From the NCBI RefSeq assembly GCF_026151335.1, contig NZ_JAMQPP010000001.1: a stretch of DNA of 64,000 bases; one strand, given 5' to 3'. The DNA is from Leptospira_A soteropolitanensis (GTDB lineage Bacteria; Spirochaetota; Leptospiria; Leptospirales; Leptospiraceae). This document shows positions 18,233 to 27,333 of the stretch, piece by piece; the stretch's first letter is position 1, and every line of letters begins with the position of its first letter. The notes below the pieces were generated by a model. That model worked only from the letters and a program-made list of their open reading frames with translations, made no database searches and was not told the DNA's origin. The translations under genes were made by a program, and so were the position numbers.

Positions 18233-19123
18233 ATGCAAAGACTCATACTTATATCCATAGTATTGTCGTTGGTTTCTTGCAGTTCTGCAGATGCCACCCG
18301 AAGAGATTATAGTGCTTCCGGAGATCCCGAAGATATATTTTTCGAACGTTCTTCAGGAAAGTCCAAACCAACAAGTAATACCAAATCGGAAGATCCAGTG
18401 GCACGTTCGATCATTGACGATTTAGATTCCAATGGAAAGGCAGTTACACCAGTTGCAACAACGGCAGCAATCCCAACCAAAAAACCAACAGAATCATTTG
18501 ATGAAGTCGGTTTGTCATCTTGGTATGGGCAAAAATTCCAAGGTCGTCCTACTGCCAGTGGCGAACCTTTTGATCGAATGAAAATGACAGGTGCTCACAG
18601 AACACTCCCCATTGGAAGTGTGATCCGAATCCAAAATTTAGATAATAACAAAGAAGCGGTGGTTCGAATCAATGATCGTGGGCCTTTCGTTGATGAAAGA
18701 ATTGTGGATGTATCTGAAAAAACAGCTGAGATCCTTGAATTCAAAGATAAAGGTGTCACCAAAGTAGGAATCAAAGTCCTTAAAAAAGGGGAAGATGATC
18801 TTGCCGATGACTTAGATGATGCAGACCTTCTCGATGATGCCCCAGCAAAACCTGAAAAATTGACTCCAGTGAAACCAGGAGTTACCAAACCTGTGGCCGC
18901 AGGAAAAGGATTTACTGTGCAAGTGGGTGTGTTTCAGGAAAAAGAAAGAGCATTGAAATACCAAGAAAGCATGAAATCAGAATACAACCAATCCGTGTTT
19001 GTAACGCCTAGAGATGGAAAATTCGTAGTTCAAGTTGGGGATTTTGTTGACCGTGCAAAAGCAGAATCTCTCAAATCAAAATTGAAATACGATGGGATTG
19101 ATTGTTTTATCGCCACTCGTTAA
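18233..19123 (+). CDS. rlpA: RlpA-like septal-ring lipoprotein with SPOR domain
   Basis: A 296-aa lipoprotein: signal with lipobox LSLVSC (Cys at residue 14), a low-complexity linker, an RlpA double-psi beta barrel (about residues 95-185: SSWYGQKFQGRPTASGE, THRTLP-like AHRTLPIGS, NDRGPF) and a C-terminal SPOR domain (about 222-296, FTVQVGVF and VQVGDF). RlpA proteins bind denuded glycan strands at division sites, and some are lytic transglycosylases. The start at 18233 has a strong purine-rich site (GAGGAAGGGG) and gives a clean lipoprotein signal; a longer frame from 18107 overlaps the divergent TPR gene and is rejected. Confidence 0.9.
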   Translation: MQRLILISIVLSLVSCSSADATRRDYSASGDPEDIFFERSSGKSKPTSNTKSEDPVARSIIDDLDSNGKAVTPVATTAAIPTKKPTESFDEVGLSSWYGQKFQGRPTASGEPFDRMKMTGAHRTLPIGSVIRIQNLDNNKEAVVRINDRGPFVDERIVDVSEKTAEILEFKDKGVTKVGIKVLKKGEDDLADDLDDADLLDDAPAKPEKLTPVKPGVTKPVAAGKGFTVQVGVFQEKERALKYQESMKSEYNQSVFVTPRDGKFVVQVGDFVDRAKAESLKSKLKYDGIDCFIATR

Positions 19124-19128
19124 TTTTA

Positions 19129-19180
19129 CCCCTTCCCTTCGGGCAATCAGTTGTTGCACTGATTTGCCCGGAAAGGTAGG
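19129..19180 (+). terminator. Long imperfect hairpin after rlpA
   Basis: The arms 19129-19150 (ending CGGGCAATCAG) and 19159-19180 (starting CTGATTTGCCCG) form a stem of about 20 bp with a few bulges and an 8-nt loop. It lies 5 bases after the rlpA stop. There is no T-run, so it may be a terminator, an mRNA-stabilising stem or a repeat element. Confidence 0.45.
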
Positions 19181-19188
19181 AAAATGAA

Positions 19189-19216
19189 TTGATTTCGCAT
19201 TTCTGCCTGTTACGAT
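19189..19216 (+). promoter_or_regulatory. Possible sigma-70 promoter of the 1075-aa phosphatase gene
   Basis: TTGATT (19189-19194) and TACGAT (19211-19216) are separated by 16 bases, and the ATG is 31 bases further on. The match is moderate and was found by eye. The position just after the rlpA hairpin fits an independent transcript. Confidence 0.35.
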
Positions 19217-19246
19217 TTCGTATTAAATTAGCAACTAGAAGACCCT

Positions 19247-22200
19247 ATGAGTGAAAGCATATTATCCGTAGACCACATACTAACAAATTATTACACATTC
19301 GGTAGTTTAATTGTCACTGTCCTCCTTGCGGTCTTGACTACATTCTTTTTCTCTTTAAAAGATAGAACCGTCGCCACAAAACACATGGGACTAGCTTGTT
19401 TGTTTTTAGGTTTATTCCAATTTGGTTACCTATTAGGAGCATTTTACTATCATCCCATTGCTTCCTATCACCGTTGGATCACCGGGGGCTTTATTATCTT
19501 TGGAATTATCCACTTCGGTCAGTTTTTTTTCCGATTCCCAGATAACGAAGATAAACGAACTGCCAATATAATCCAAATTTGCCTCTATGCTGTTGCCATT
19601 GTTGTTGTTCTTTGGTTTTTAGTTACTGTTTCTCAGGGAGAAAGGAAATACCATTTCACCGCTCACCACTGGGATTTTAACTCTGAAGGTGCGAGTCGAA
19701 TTCTAAGTTTGTTCATCGCAGGTTTTTCATTTATCAACTTTCTCGTTTTACCTGGTTATCGTTTATTCCATGTGACAAAAGAAAAAAGAGGAACGCTTAG
19801 TGTGATGTTGATGGCGGCTCTAATTGCCGGAGTAGTTCCAAATATAACAAACGTTATGAGTCGGGATGGAGCAATGGAACGATCCACCTATCTCACAGCT
19901 CTAGTATTATTATTCACTTTTACATTCTTTATCATTACGATTTCTTTTATCAACAATAGCAGTGAACGAACAACCTTCATGGTTAAAATTGTAGGAATTT
20001 CTTTTGTTACCATCCTACTCATCATGCAGGCCTTCAGTTACTTGGTTGACCAGGAAAAAGAAGCTTCCTTTGATAACACTGCAATCCAAAAAGCCCTCCG
20101 TGTTGCCGAAGGTGGAGAACGATCTAAAGATATTTTATTTGTCATTGAATCTGATGCTTCTGGACAAAGTTTAAAAAAAGCCTACTTACCTTCTTCCGTT
20201 AATTTAGATTTACCTCTTGTCCAGGCAGATCTTTATAATACTGCCTTGTATGACGAAGTTGTTAACATTTCCGAGGCAGATTACAGAAATTCACTCAAAT
20301 CAAGTTTAATCAAAACACCATATTACTTTGAAGGTTATAAAAATGCGATTTTGCAATTTTTAGATGAAAACCCTGACTCAGAAGGTGCAGAATTAAAAGC
20401 TGAAGTTTCAAAACTAATTGAAAAACTCAATCGTAGAACTTTCATCAACACGAACAAACTTGGTGATATTCTACCTGATCAATTTTGTGAAGAAGGGGTA
20501 AAATACGTCGAAAAAGTTAAAAACGTAGACACCTTCCGCGACGCAATTCTCAAACATGTAAACGATTGTAAATGGGACGGAAAAGAAATATCAGGTGCGG
20601 ATCTTCGTGTAGAAATGCTGAAGTTTTTCCGCTATTTCAAACCTGATTTAACCAGACATTATAGAAAAGATTTAGATGGTGTTTCACATTACATTGCCTA
20701 TATGACTTATGATGCGAAAAACAAAATCAACAGAGAAGTTGGTTTTAACTATCGTGACTACCGTGCTTACATGCACAAATCAGCAAAACTCGAATTGGTC
20801 ATTCTTGCGATAGTAATGTTTGTATTGTTAGTTGTATTTCCACTTTTCTTTCGTTCAGCTCTTGTAAATCCGCTTTATGCATTACTTGCAGGGGTTGAAA
20901 AAGTAAACCAAGGAAATTTAGAAGTAGAAGTTCCTATTAAAGTAAACGATGAAATTGGATACTTGGCAGAATCATTCAACGGAATGGTTTCTTCCATTCG
21001 AGATGCAAGACGAGAACTGCAAGATTATGCAGAAAATCTAGAAGAGAAAGTAAAAGAACGTACTAAAGAACTTCAAGAAAAAATGGATGAAATCCATCGA
21101 TTGAAAGTTCAACAAGACGGTGACTACTTCCTCACTTCGTTACTTGCAAAACCATTATTTTTTAACGCAAACAAATCAGATAACATCCGTTGTGATTTCT
21201 TTGTTCATCAAAAGAAAACTTTTGAATTCCGTAATAAAACCGGAGATCTTGGTGGAGATATTTGTATTACAGGAAACCTAAAATTGGGAAAACCTGATGA
21301 TTTCCGCCGATACACAATGGTGATGAACGGTGATGCAATGGGAAAATCCATGCAGGGAGCTGGTGGCTCTTTGGTTATGGGAGTTGTTATGAATTCCATT
21401 ATGGCACGTTCTGCAGGTAACAAAAGAATTCTAAATCGAACTCCAGAAGAATGGCTAACCGATGTTTACGAAGAAGTAAATGCTGTTTTCAAATCTTTTA
21501 GCGGTACTATGGTAATTTCCGCAACAGTCATGCTAATTGATGATGAAACGGGAAAAATCTGGTATTTCAATGCCGAACACCCTTACAGCATTCTATACAG
21601 AGATGGAAAAGCTAGTTTCATAGAAGAAGAATTAAAATTACGTAAATTGGGTTTGGACTCTGAATATCCTTTCGAAGTACAAACTTTCCAATTATTGCCT
21701 GGTGACCAATTAATCCTTGGTTCCGATGGACGAGATGATATCGATCTCACTCCAGACGAAGACGTCCGAACCATTAACGAAGATGAAACAATGGTTCTAC
21801 GATTTGTAGAACAAGCGGACGGAGATATTTATGAAGTCGAAAAACTCGTAAAAAAAGCCGGCGATATCACAGATGACATCTCTATGATGAGTGTTGTTTT
21901 CAAAAGTGACAAGTCCCCAATTCACCATAGCCCAGAAAAAGAAGATTTATCTGAGCAGCCTGTAGACGATTTTTTCGACACACCTGGTGATGATTGGGAC
22001 GAGGCTCTTACTACTTCTGGTGCTTTCGAAGAGGGAAAAGTTCTATACCAAAATGGCGAAATTGAAAGGGCCATTACTGTTATGAAAAAGGCTTTTCTTG
22101 CTGATCCCACAAACCAGAAACTAAACAAGTTTCTAGGCCTTGTCAGTTATAAAGGGAAAGAATACGACATCGCAGCAAAAGTACTGACCGAATTTTTAAA

Positions 22201-22474
22201 AGAAAACGAAGGTTCTGGAGAGTATTGGTATTATTTAGCAATGTCTGAGAAAAAACTCGGAAATTACCAAAGTGCACTAAAAGCGGCCCAAGAAGCCCTA
22301 AAATACGACCCAGAAAATTTCCAAAACTTAATTAACCTTGCAGACGTTAGCAGATTACTTGGAAACGTGGACCGGGCAGTTACTTATGTGACTCGGGCTC
22401 AATCCATCGATCCAACAAATAAAAACGTTCTAAAACTTTCCAAGTTGTTAGAAAAAGCAACTAGCCTCAATTAA
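19247..22474 (+). CDS. Multi-TM receptor with HAMP, SpoIIE phosphatase and TPR domains
   Basis: A 1075-aa membrane signalling protein. In order: about seven TM helices (residues 15-255), an extracytoplasmic region (about 270-515), another TM (about 520-545), a HAMP domain (EKVNQGNLEVEVPIKVNDEIGYL), a short coiled coil, a SpoIIE/PP2C domain (about 640-890) and a TPR tail (about 925-1070). Phosphatase motifs are LGGDICI, NGDAMGKSMQGAGG and LGSDGRDD. GDAMGKS replaces the usual GDVxGHG, but the metal-binding Asp residues remain, so activity is likely. The target is probably a phosphorylated STAS protein by family analogy. The 3' end overlaps the convergent chemoreceptor gene by 8 bases. Confidence 0.88.
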   Translation: MSESILSVDHILTNYYTFGSLIVTVLLAVLTTFFFSLKDRTVATKHMGLACLFLGLFQFGYLLGAFYYHPIASYHRWITGGFIIFGIIHFGQFFFRFPDNEDKRTANIIQICLYAVAIVVVLWFLVTVSQGERKYHFTAHHWDFNSEGASRILSLFIAGFSFINFLVLPGYRLFHVTKEKRGTLSVMLMAALIAGVVPNITNVMSRDGAMERSTYLTALVLLFTFTFFIITISFINNSSERTTFMVKIVGISFVTILLIMQAFSYLVDQEKEASFDNTAIQKALRVAEGGERSKDILFVIESDASGQSLKKAYLPSSVNLDLPLVQADLYNTALYDEVVNISEADYRNSLKSSLIKTPYYFEGYKNAILQFLDENPDSEGAELKAEVSKLIEKLNRRTFINTNKLGDILPDQFCEEGVKYVEKVKNVDTFRDAILKHVNDCKWDGKEISGADLRVEMLKFFRYFKPDLTRHYRKDLDGVSHYIAYMTYDAKNKINREVGFNYRDYRAYMHKSAKLELVILAIVMFVLLVVFPLFFRSALVNPLYALLAGVEKVNQGNLEVEVPIKVNDEIGYLAESFNGMVSSIRDARRELQDYAENLEEKVKERTKELQEKMDEIHRLKVQQDGDYFLTSLLAKPLFFNANKSDNIRCDFFVHQKKTFEFRNKTGDLGGDICITGNLKLGKPDDFRRYTMVMNGDAMGKSMQGAGGSLVMGVVMNSIMARSAGNKRILNRTPEEWLTDVYEEVNAVFKSFSGTMVISATVMLIDDETGKIWYFNAEHPYSILYRDGKASFIEEELKLRKLGLDSEYPFEVQTFQLLPGDQLILGSDGRDDIDLTPDEDVRTINEDETMVLRFVEQADGDIYEVEKLVKKAGDITDDISMMSVVFKSDKSPIHHSPEKEDLSEQPVDDFFDTPGDDWDEALTTSGAFEEGKVLYQNGEIERAITVMKKAFLADPTNQKLNKFLGLVSYKGKEYDIAAKVLTEFLKENEGSGEYWYYLAMSEKKLGNYQSALKAAQEALKYDPENFQNLINLADVSRLLGNVDRAVTYVTRAQSIDPTNKNVLKLSKLLEKATSLN

Positions 22475-23903
22475 TTGAGGTTAGTTGTTGCTCTGCCATC
22501 GTTTTAGCTTCTAAATATTGGATATAACTATCAAATATCTTTCCTAGTTCTTGAAAAAATCCCTGTAATTTAGATCTTTCAGAAGTAATTTTTTCTTTGT
22601 CATTCTGAATGATTGCTTCTTTGATTCGAATGGCACATCGATGTAATTCACTATGCGGGATTTCTAATTGGTCGTGGATTGCTTTCTGTTTAGAATCCAA
22701 AACAGAACTTTGGTAATACCACAAACCCATTTTACACAAAGTATGATCTAATTGAGGAAATAAATTTACATTTCCACTTGATATGGCTTGGTCTACTGCT
22801 TGAACCCAATGAATATGATCTAATCTTCTTTGAAAAATAAACTCTAACAACCAAACTGAATTTTGGTTTGTGATGAGTTTTACTGTATTTTCAATTTTAT
22901 TAAATATTGCTTCAAAATCTGTTTTAGTTTGGACACTATGATCAGAAAGTATGTTCACTTGATTCGAAATACTAGTTGAATCGTTAGCAATATTCTGAGA
23001 CGCAATACCCACTTCTCGCAGTTTCAATTCTAAATCATGAAATTGTGTAATCAAAACTTGGATTTCACTTAAATTTGCATTCGATTCCTTACGATTGGAA
23101 ACAACAGAAGATTCAATGGCTTGTATCTTTTCAATAATCTCAATCAGTACTGAAGTTCTGGTTTTTGAATTTTCTTGGAATTCTAAGAATCGAGATCTGA
23201 TATGTTGAGCAGATTCTTGAATTGTCTTTACTGCCACTTTTGTGTTTTCAGCTAATTTCGAAACACCATCAGCTACAACAGAAAATCCTCGTCCTTCTTC
23301 ACCAGCTCTTGCAGCTTCAATAGAAGCATTTAGTGCAAGTAAATTAGTTCGATCAGAGATTTCTTTTACTAACTGAATGTTTTCATTGATCTTTTGCAAA
23401 TCATTGTATAAAAGTTGGATCTCTACTTCGTTTTTTTGGTTTTCAACTTTAACCCATAACGATTGTTTAGCGATTGTTTCAATTTCTTTAGCTGTATTTT
23501 CTAAGCTTTTTACTAATTCAATGTTTCTTTGACCAGTGGCATCAAAAGTTTTTAATGTTTCTGTAATTTGAAAAGATACTGAATGAATGACGGCATCGAG
23601 CTCTTCTGCACTGCTTGCTAAATTTGCAGAAATATCACTGAAATGAGAAAGGCCAGATACAAATTCCGATTGTAAGTTCTCAATATTTTTTAGGTTAGTA
23701 GAAGAACCAAGGATGGAAACTGCGATTTCATCTGCTGAAGCCGTAATTAAACTTCTTAATTTTTTTTGTAATTCTAAAAATTCTTCAACTTCAGTATGAT
23801 TTGTTTTTTCAATGGAAGTGTTTCGAATGATATGTTCTCGGATCGATTTGCGGTTTTGTATTAAAAATTCCCTAGTGGAATCATTTGACTTAAAATGAAA
23901 CAT
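22467..23903 (-). CDS. Soluble methyl-accepting chemotaxis protein with C-terminal CZB domain
   Basis: A 478-aa receptor-like protein with no TM segment. Coiled-coil signalling helices surround the highly conserved hairpin tip (ISDRTNLLALNASIEAARAG, then GRGFSVVADGVSKLAENT), which contacts CheA and CheW. The C-terminus (about 365-470) is a chemoreceptor zinc-binding domain: DHIHWVQAVD, LDHTLCKMGLWYY and HSELHRCAI supply the His/Cys ligands. CZB receptors sense zinc or hypochlorous acid in studied cases. The N-terminal 120 residues are helical and unassigned. It is convergent with, and slightly overlaps, the phosphatase receptor gene. Confidence 0.9.
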   Translation of the reverse strand: MFHFKSNDSTREFLIQNRKSIREHIIRNTSIEKTNHTEVEEFLELQKKLRSLITASADEIAVSILGSSTNLKNIENLQSEFVSGLSHFSDISANLASSAEELDAVIHSVSFQITETLKTFDATGQRNIELVKSLENTAKEIETIAKQSLWVKVENQKNEVEIQLLYNDLQKINENIQLVKEISDRTNLLALNASIEAARAGEEGRGFSVVADGVSKLAENTKVAVKTIQESAQHIRSRFLEFQENSKTRTSVLIEIIEKIQAIESSVVSNRKESNANLSEIQVLITQFHDLELKLREVGIASQNIANDSTSISNQVNILSDHSVQTKTDFEAIFNKIENTVKLITNQNSVWLLEFIFQRRLDHIHWVQAVDQAISSGNVNLFPQLDHTLCKMGLWYYQSSVLDSKQKAIHDQLEIPHSELHRCAIRIKEAIIQNDKEKITSERSKLQGFFQELGKIFDSYIQYLEAKTMAEQQLTSIN

Positions 23904-24042
23904 AATAATTTTATTTTTTAAACTGCTTCGTTTCTATATACTATTTTCCTAATTTGTGGCTCTGATTTTTCAAAAACCAGCTTGCCAGAGATAAAATTTC
24001 TGTCAGAATAAGCGAATCCAATTTTAAAGAATAAGGATCCTT

Positions 24043-24567
24043 ATGAATCAAAAACTTGTTTTAAGTGTATGGACGGCTATCCTCTTTGCAGGAACTTCTC
24101 TTCTTGCTCAAGAGGCTGACGTTGCTTTAGGACGATATCTGCCACCTGAAAAAGACTCAGTTATCGAAATTTTCAAATGTGGTGATAAATACTGCGGTAA
24201 AACAGTTTGTATCAAAGACAATGCTTACCCAGAAAAAGAAAAAGACAAAGGTGTTCCAGGGACTCCTTACCTAGATCATAATAACGAAGATCCAAAATTA
24301 CGGAATCGTCCGAATCTTGGAATGGTTTTTATTACAGGATTTGATTATGTAGGCGAAGGTGTTTATAAAAATGGTAAGATTTATAATCCTCGCGATGGAA
24401 AAACCTACTGTGGAAAATTTACATCACTAGAAGGTGGAAATCGATTGGACCTAAAAGGAACACTTTGTTCTATCACCTTCATTGGAAAAACGAACAACTG
24501 GGTAAAACTCAGTGGAATCAACCTAGACGATCCGCGTTGGGACTGCACATTTAAAGCTAAAAAATAA
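24043..24567 (+). CDS. DUF2147-family exported protein
   Basis: A 174-aa protein with a clear signal peptide (residues 1-22, cleavage after LLAQ). The mature part has the DUF2147 layout: short beta-rich lipocalin-like barrel, GRYLPPEKDSVIEIFKC, conserved GKIYNPRDGKTYCGKF and a C-terminal LKGTLCSITF. Six or so cysteines could form disulfides in the periplasm. DUF2147 has no settled function. The start has an AAGGATCC ribosome site immediately upstream. It is a single gene, divergent from the chemoreceptor and convergent with dcd. Confidence 0.82.
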   Translation: MNQKLVLSVWTAILFAGTSLLAQEADVALGRYLPPEKDSVIEIFKCGDKYCGKTVCIKDNAYPEKEKDKGVPGTPYLDHNNEDPKLRNRPNLGMVFITGFDYVGEGVYKNGKIYNPRDGKTYCGKFTSLEGGNRLDLKGTLCSITFIGKTNNWVKLSGINLDDPRWDCTFKAKK

Positions 24568-24582
24568 TTGGAATCATGATAC

Positions 24583-24608
24583 ACCTGCCAACCCTTCGGA
24601 AGGCAGGT
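24583..24608. terminator. Terminator-like hairpin between DUF2147 gene and dcd
   Basis: ACCTGCC (24583-24589) pairs with GGCAGGT (24602-24608) around a 12-nt loop, between two convergent stops. No strong T-run follows on either strand. A bidirectional terminator is the simplest reading. Confidence 0.45.
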
Positions 24609-24641
24609 TCACTTTAGAGAAATTCTAAAAATTTATTCACT

Positions 24642-25166
24642 CTATTTCTTTTCAAAGTCTTTATACAATAAGGATGGTTGGATACCTTGGTTTGCTTGGT
24701 ATTTTCCTGATTTGTATTCGCTAATTTCCCCTTCTACTGTGTGGTAAAAAATTTGGCAAATTTGAACTCCCGCATACACACGAAGTGGATGCGTAACTTG
24801 AATTTCAAGAGTCCAAAAACCTTTAAAGCCAACATCACCAAATCCTGCTGTGATATGCACAAACATGCCAAGTCGTCCAATGGAAGAACGACCTTCCAAC
24901 ATAGGGACTAAATTGTGTGTCTCTGTAAACTCGATGGTTCGTCCCAAATACAATTTACCCGGTTCCAAAAGTAAACCTTCTTCTGGTATCTTTAACGTTT
25001 GCACTGGGTTCGGTTTTTTCATATCCAAAGGAAATTCGGAATATACCAAAAGATCTTCATGCAATCGTAAATTATATGAATTTGGATTTAATAAATTCGC
25101 ATCATAAGGTTCGATTTTGATATCAGTTCCCAATCTTTTTAAAATTTCTTTTCCAGTTAAAATCAC
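24642..25166 (-). CDS. dcd: dCTP deaminase
   Basis: Deaminates dCTP to dUTP, feeding dTTP synthesis; a homotrimeric cytoplasmic enzyme. The 174-aa protein has family length and the conserved core EGRSSIGRLGMFVHITAG, then GFGDVGFKGFWTLEIQV with the catalytic Glu, and the C-terminal YKSGKYQ lid. The start is a GTG at 25166 with a GGGAGA ribosome site 8 bases upstream, three bases after the enoyl-CoA hydratase stop, so the pair is co-transcribed. Whether it also hydrolyses dUTP, as bifunctional DCD-DUT enzymes do, is not evident. Confidence 0.93.
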   Translation of the reverse strand: MILTGKEILKRLGTDIKIEPYDANLLNPNSYNLRLHEDLLVYSEFPLDMKKPNPVQTLKIPEEGLLLEPGKLYLGRTIEFTETHNLVPMLEGRSSIGRLGMFVHITAGFGDVGFKGFWTLEIQVTHPLRVYAGVQICQIFYHTVEGEISEYKSGKYQANQGIQPSLLYKDFEKK

Positions 25167-25169
25167 AAA

Positions 25170-25943
25170 TCATTCTCCCTTAAAATCAGGTTTTCTTTTT
25201 TCAGCAAATGCTTGTAAGGCTTCCATTCGGTCTTTTGTACCGATCGTTTCAAAATAACAGAGCCTCTCCCACTCCAATGCCGATTCCATAGGTAATTCCA
25301 ATCCACGACGAACCGCTTTTTTTGCAGCAGAAACAGCAATAGGTGCAGATTCTGATATCTCCCGTGCTAAGGCAAGAGAAGATTCCTTTAAAGAATCCGG
25401 ACTCAATACTTGAGATACCAAACCTCGGGACATCGCTTCTTTTCCACTTAGCTTTTTTCCAGAAAATATCCATTCCAAAGCAGTAGATTCACCAACAATT
25501 CGAGATAATCTCTGTGTGCCACCGGCACCAGGAATAATTCCTAATTTAGTTTCAGTGAGTCCCATTAGCGCTGATTCGCTCGCATAACGAATATCACATG
25601 ATAAAGCTAGTTCTAAACCTCCACCAAAAGCAAATCCATTGATTGCAGCAATGGTGGGAATCGAAAGGTTTGCCAGGTCCGAAAAACACAGATTGATATT
25701 CTTTAAAAATTGTTTTACCTGCAATTCTGACATGGATTTTCTCTCTTTTAGATCTGCACCAGAACAGAAGGAATCCCCAATTCCTGTGATAACAACCGCC
25801 CGAACCTTACTCTTATTTATTTCCTTAATCTTTTCTTGTAGTTCCGAAAGTAGTTGGATGGAAATGGCATTTTTTGCCTCAGGTCGATTGAGTTCGATTA
25901 ATGCTACATAACTGTGATGGGTTTGGAGTGTGACAGTGTTCAT
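25170..25943 (-). CDS. Enoyl-CoA hydratase/isomerase family protein
   Basis: A 257-aa crotonase-fold enzyme. Oxyanion-hole and catalytic regions are intact: DSFCSGADLKERK, NGFAFGGGLELALSCD (first Glu) and GLTETKLGIIPGAGGTQRL (second Glu). Both glutamates of true hydratases are present, so water addition to 2-enoyl-CoA is likely, in fatty-acid or branched-chain amino-acid breakdown. The sequence resembles AUH-type (3-methylglutaconyl-CoA) hydratases, but the substrate is not settled. It sits directly upstream of dcd without a pathway link. Confidence 0.88.
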   Translation of the reverse strand: MNTVTLQTHHSYVALIELNRPEAKNAISIQLLSELQEKIKEINKSKVRAVVITGIGDSFCSGADLKERKSMSELQVKQFLKNINLCFSDLANLSIPTIAAINGFAFGGGLELALSCDIRYASESALMGLTETKLGIIPGAGGTQRLSRIVGESTALEWIFSGKKLSGKEAMSRGLVSQVLSPDSLKESSLALAREISESAPIAVSAAKKAVRRGLELPMESALEWERLCYFETIGTKDRMEALQAFAEKRKPDFKGE

Positions 25944-26012
25944 AGAATTTCCTCCAAATGAAAAAATAGAAATGAAAACTGTTTTAATTTTCCGATAATG
26001 GAAGCAGCCGTC

Positions 26013-26705
26013 ATGAGAAGGATTTTATACACAATCGGATTCTCACTAGTACTTGGAAGCAGTTTTTCTTGCAAAGCTTCTTCAGGGGAAGACCCGCTTG
26101 TCGCTCTATTAAGCTCACCTCCTGTGGTTTCCTCTGTTACCCCGCAAATTGGTAGTCCTGCCCAAAACAATCTAAATGCGATCTTTCCAGCTACAGAGGT
26201 AGTAATCAAAGGTGAGAATTTCGGTATTGATCCCGTTGTTAGATTTAACGATGTCGTGGCTGGAATCAGTGCCAATCTAGGAACCGAATTACACACTCGA
26301 GTTCCCGATGGAGCTTACTCAGGATTTATCACCGTATCAAAATCGGGGGGGTCTTGTTTGCCGAATTCGAAAGAAGGTTCTAACTGTGCTGGCACAGAAT
26401 ACTTTATCGACTGCTATGCGATCACAAACAAACAATACGGATCTGAAATTGAAATTAAACAGGGACAAAGTTTGTCTGTGGAATTTGGTGCCATTGAGAC
26501 GAAAGCATTTCATACAGACACCTTACTAGGTTCTAGGAACCTAATCATTGGATGCCAAAGCGTAGTTACTGTGCGAGTATTTAGTAGATCGTGTCAAGCA
26601 ACTGACTATGTGCTCCAGAATGATCCGATCATTCCTTTTCCTGCAGGAGTGGCGACGCAGTTCTACATCACTGCAAATTCTGCTACCTGTAGTCTGGTTC
26701 TATAG
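26013..26705 (+). CDS. Lipoprotein with IPT/TIG-like domain
   Basis: A 230-aa lipoprotein: signal with lipobox (LGSSFSC, Cys about residue 20), a Ser/Pro-rich linker, then an IPT/TIG-like beta sandwich (VSSVTPQIG, ATEVVIKGENFGIDPVVRFND, TRVPDGAYSGFITVS). The remaining 120 residues are Cys-containing and unassigned. TIG domains are common in surface proteins. I use the ATG at 26013, which gives a compact signal starting MRR; an in-frame ATG at 25998 is also possible. The gene stands alone between two - strand genes. Confidence 0.72.
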   Translation: MRRILYTIGFSLVLGSSFSCKASSGEDPLVALLSSPPVVSSVTPQIGSPAQNNLNAIFPATEVVIKGENFGIDPVVRFNDVVAGISANLGTELHTRVPDGAYSGFITVSKSGGSCLPNSKEGSNCAGTEYFIDCYAITNKQYGSEIEIKQGQSLSVEFGAIETKAFHTDTLLGSRNLIIGCQSVVTVRVFSRSCQATDYVLQNDPIIPFPAGVATQFYITANSATCSLVL

Positions 26706-26762
26706 AAGAAAATCCTTTCTTCGTTCAAACGTTTGATTGTCTATATTATGCGTTTTAAAGGT

Positions 26763-26813
26763 AAGCCAAAATGTTTCCTCCGGCTTGTTTTTGCAAACCT
26801 ACTCAGAGGAAAC
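26763..26813 (+). terminator. Weak hairpins in the gap after the IPT lipoprotein gene
   Basis: AAGCC (26763-26767) can pair with GGCTT (26782-26786), which is followed by GTTTTT. GTTTCCTC (26773-26780) can alternatively pair with GAGGAAAC (26806-26813). Either could end transcription from the lipoprotein gene before the convergent VOC gene. Stems are short, so support is weak. Confidence 0.27.
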
Positions 26814-26844
26814 TAAATTAAGATTCGAAAAGAAATAGCGGAAT

Positions 26845-27195
26845 TTAATTTGAGTAATAGATCTCGATCAAATTTTGGCTTGGATCGGCAAACGTAAGAC
26901 ATTCTCCAGAATCTGTTCCTTCTGGTCCTTTGATGATCTTCACGTTTTTTTCTTCCAATTCGCTGATGGCTTCCGTGAAATCATCTACATCCATCACAAA
27001 ACTAAGGATAGGTAAAGATCTGTCAGAAACTTCTGCTACTACCAATCGGATCCGAAACGAATCCAGAGAAAGGATTGCCTCAGTAGCCTTCTTTGTCTCC
27101 ACTTCGAAGTCAAAAATGTCCCTGTAAAAATCGATAGAGGTGTCGAGCTGGGAGACGGGGATACTGACGTGGCCAATGCCTTCTACAATAATCAT
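26845..27195 (-). CDS. VOC-superfamily (glyoxalase-like) protein
   Basis: A 116-aa single-domain VOC protein with the two beta-alpha-beta-beta-beta modules. It opens with GIGHVSIPVSQLDTSIDFYRDIFDFEV and ends with ECLTFADPSQNLIEIYYS, typical of glyoxalase/dioxygenase-like proteins. The first His and the last Glu suggest a metal site. Substrate is unknown: such small proteins include methylmalonyl-CoA epimerases, resistance proteins and glyoxalases. It appears monocistronic. Confidence 0.85.
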   Translation of the reverse strand: MIIVEGIGHVSIPVSQLDTSIDFYRDIFDFEVETKKATEAILSLDSFRIRLVVAEVSDRSLPILSFVMDVDDFTEAISELEEKNVKIIKGPEGTDSGECLTFADPSQNLIEIYYSN

Positions 27196-27333
27196 AATGG
27201 AATTACACCTTCGTGAACTTTTCTGTCATCATGCTTGAAAAAGCGGCTTTGTCGACAAAAAAGCATTCTCCGCAAACAAACTCGAAACTAAAATTTGAAT
27301 TCCAATTCCAACTCAGGAAAAAAGAATCAAAAT

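Noticed and set aside
24033..24042. AAGGATCCTT palindrome just before the DUF2147 start
   Set aside because: It is a 10-base palindrome with no loop that simply contains the Shine-Dalgarno; chance is enough.
27248..27259. TTTGTCGACAAA palindrome
   Set aside because: Short 12-base palindrome with no promoter-like context around it; too weak for an operator call.
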